Source: Limanda limanda
Lineage: Eukaryota > Chordata > Actinopteri > Pleuronectiformes > Pleuronectidae
Assembly (NCBI RefSeq): GCF_963576545.1
Contig: NC_083649.1
Location: 9,801,146-9,865,145 of the forward strand
Reading direction: 5' to 3'
DNA: 64,000 bases
The notes beneath the pieces were generated by a model that was not told the origin of the DNA, made no database searches, and saw nothing but the letters and a program-made list of their open reading frames with translations. The position numbers and the translations under genes are program-made. Position 1 is the first letter of the stretch. Each line of letters opens with the position of its first letter. Below, piece by piece: positions 39,632 to 64,000 of this stretch.

Positions 39632-40493
39632 GTAAGTCATCGGTCCTCGCATCACATCGAGGATCCGGTTCGGGAAAACGTGCATGCATGCGAGCGTTGT
39701 GTGTGTTTTTTTTTTTTGCGCAGACAAACTGTATTGCCTGCATACTTTATGACCCGGCTGACATCATATAGCATCGATGATTAAGAAGCAAAGCAAAATG
39801 CTGTGATTTTTTTTTAGGGGGGGATTTGGGTTTGATATTGCGGTGCCCCGTGTTTTCACAATGCAGGGTTTTAGAAGGGGGGGGGGGTGTGCACAGGTGC
39901 TACGAGCTCACCACAGGATGTATGTGCTCGATGATGATGTGACGCCTTGTTATTCCCCTTCTTAATTATTATGCGCTACAGCTACTGCCACCACCACATA
40001 TGCCCATGCATTGTGGTGACAGTTATGAAAGTCGTATATTTGCACTGGCTCCCTTTCCCCCGGTCTTTGAAATGTTGAGAGGCTTCTTTTTTTAATTTTT
40101 TTCAAAACGCGGTGTATAGGGTGTTAATAGGTTTGTGCAATCTTGGACGGGTGCGTGTGTCAGTGAACATGTGATGGCCCCAGTGCACTTGGCAAGGCCG
40201 GTTAGTTTGCTGTCAGGGAATCTGTGAGAAAATGTTAACAAGCCGGACCAAAAAAAACATCTCTATAGAAACAAGGTCTCCCTCAGAGACTGCAACCCCC
40301 CCTCCTCCATCCCACATGTTAGCCCCCTGGTGTTGTTTTTAGTAAATCCACATGTGTACTGGTACTTGACGTGATGGCACGTTGGGTTTAATGGTGGACC
40401 ACTGGCTCCTGTGACACGGGGGATGACGTTCTAAAAGTGATTCTCTCTCTCTCTCTTTGACCTCCAACAGTGAAAGGTCCTCACACTGCAGCC

Positions 40494-63304
<22,811 letters not shown>

Positions 63305-64000
63305 TCCATGTTTCATTCCTTTTAAATTATATCTGTAATTATTTCACTTTCTTTCTTATTCCTCCTAAAAAAAAAAGTGTTTATTTTCAGACAAACATGG
63401 TGTCCATGCTGGTTTGAATTCCCAGTCGTTGCATTGCTTCTATGTTTACCTAAATTTTGAAGATTTCGAAAAAAAGAAAATAGAGGGGAAAAAAGAACGA
63501 AAACGAAACTGACTTTTGAGAGGGTGTTGTTCAGCTCTGGGACAATGCTACTTAGAAAATATTAATATAAATATATAGCCAAGAGAATGCTATTCTACAA
63601 CTGCACATAACTCAAACTGGTTTTCTTTTGTTTCTGTTTCTTTTTTTTTTCTTTTTTTTTAAATTTTATTTAAACATGTATCACAGACACGGGAAAACAT
63701 ATTTGTGTATATGCATGGGCAAGGCATCGTATCGTTTACGTTAAAAATGTATTTATTATACTGATCAACATTGACTGACGGCTTAGTTTATTTGACATCA
63801 GCAGCAAAATGCTATGCTCGGTCTTTGTCAAAATATCTTCCATCCTCTGTAGATGTTTTATGAGGTTGATTATTTCATTCTTCAAAGATATGTTAGGGTT
63901 TCTGCAATAGCAATAAAACATGTCTCAGTGGACACACCATTTATTTAGGGGAAAAAAAACAACTTAAAAATCCAATCATCTCTGTGCTAAGCATTGAAAA
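63305..64000 (+). other. gabra1: gabra1 3' UTR (extends to or near window end)
   Basis: AT-rich non-coding sequence follows the stop codon. It contains a T-rich tract at about 63637-63675 and AT-rich stretches (ATATTAATATAAATATATA). The best polyadenylation signal is AATAAA at 63912-63917, so cleavage may fall around 63930-63945. A longer isoform beyond the window cannot be excluded. Confidence 0.7.
63912..63917 (+). terminator. Candidate polyadenylation signal AATAAA
   Basis: This is a canonical hexamer 607 nt after the stop codon, in CAATAAAACATG, followed by GT-containing sequence (TGTCTCAGTGG). It is the only canonical AATAAA I see in the 3' UTR within the window. Confidence 0.55.

Larger units (their letters stand above)
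38400..39700 (+). promoter_or_regulatory. CpG-rich promoter-like region of gabra1
   Basis: CG dinucleotides are much more frequent here than in flanking DNA (for example 38640-38680, 39010-39070, 39115-39150, 39190-39260, 39540-39660). The region lies 0.8-2 kb before the start-codon exon and contains the RE1 site and candidate leader exon. I see no clear TATA box in a convincing position, so the transcription start is not assigned. A further donor-like CGCTT|GTAAGT at 38685 could mark another first exon. Confidence 0.5.

Noticed and set aside
39242..39784. 180-codon plus-strand open frame overlapping the candidate leader exon
   Set aside because: Pro/Ser-rich translation of pyrimidine-rich 5' flanking DNA; it crosses a good acceptor and donor and has no recognised domain.

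Overview
The window is vertebrate nuclear DNA, very probably from a ray-finned (percomorph-like) fish. It has long introns, GT-AG splice sites, abundant long microsatellites, and interspersed repeats of kinds typical of teleost genomes (TIR elements, a hAT-type MITE, a LINE/SINE-like 3' end with a GAATT-repeat tail). I cannot name the species.

Only one gene can be supported. It is a complete plus-strand coding sequence for the GABA-A receptor subunit alpha-1 (gabra1), in nine coding exons from 40494 to 63304. The exons are 80, 113, 68, 221, 83, 144, 153, 203 and 324 nt of coding sequence. They join in frame to give 462 residues with no break. The protein has a signal peptide, a Cys-loop extracellular domain with GABA-site and benzodiazepine-site residues, four membrane segments, and an M3-M4 cytoplasmic loop. 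The 3' UTR follows, with an AATAAA signal at 63912. Intron 7, between the M1 and M2-M3 exons, is about 11.1 kb.

Upstream, about 34-40 kb, are several good candidates for non-coding 5' exons (34517-34710, 37626-37790, 39438-39631) and a GC/CpG-rich stretch (about 38.4-39.7 kb) that looks like a promoter region. A near-consensus RE1 (REST/NRSF) site lies in it at 39035-39055, which would fit neuron-restricted expression. The exon carrying the start codon begins with TGA, so upstream ORFs in two of the candidate 5' exons would stop exactly at the splice junction.

Positions 1 to about 34 kb contain no gene I can support. They hold AT-rich non-coding DNA, microsatellites, a purine-rich kilobase (about 21.0-21.85 kb), and transposon remnants. 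A dense cluster of simple repeats (36.1-37.2 kb: GGA, alternating Pu-Py, poly-G, CT, about 420 bp of GATG/GATA, and CA) lies just upstream of one candidate 5' exon. I found no evidence of a new multi-gene system. The points most worth checking are the RE1 site, the 5' exon and uORF arrangement, and a few substitutions in the receptor.
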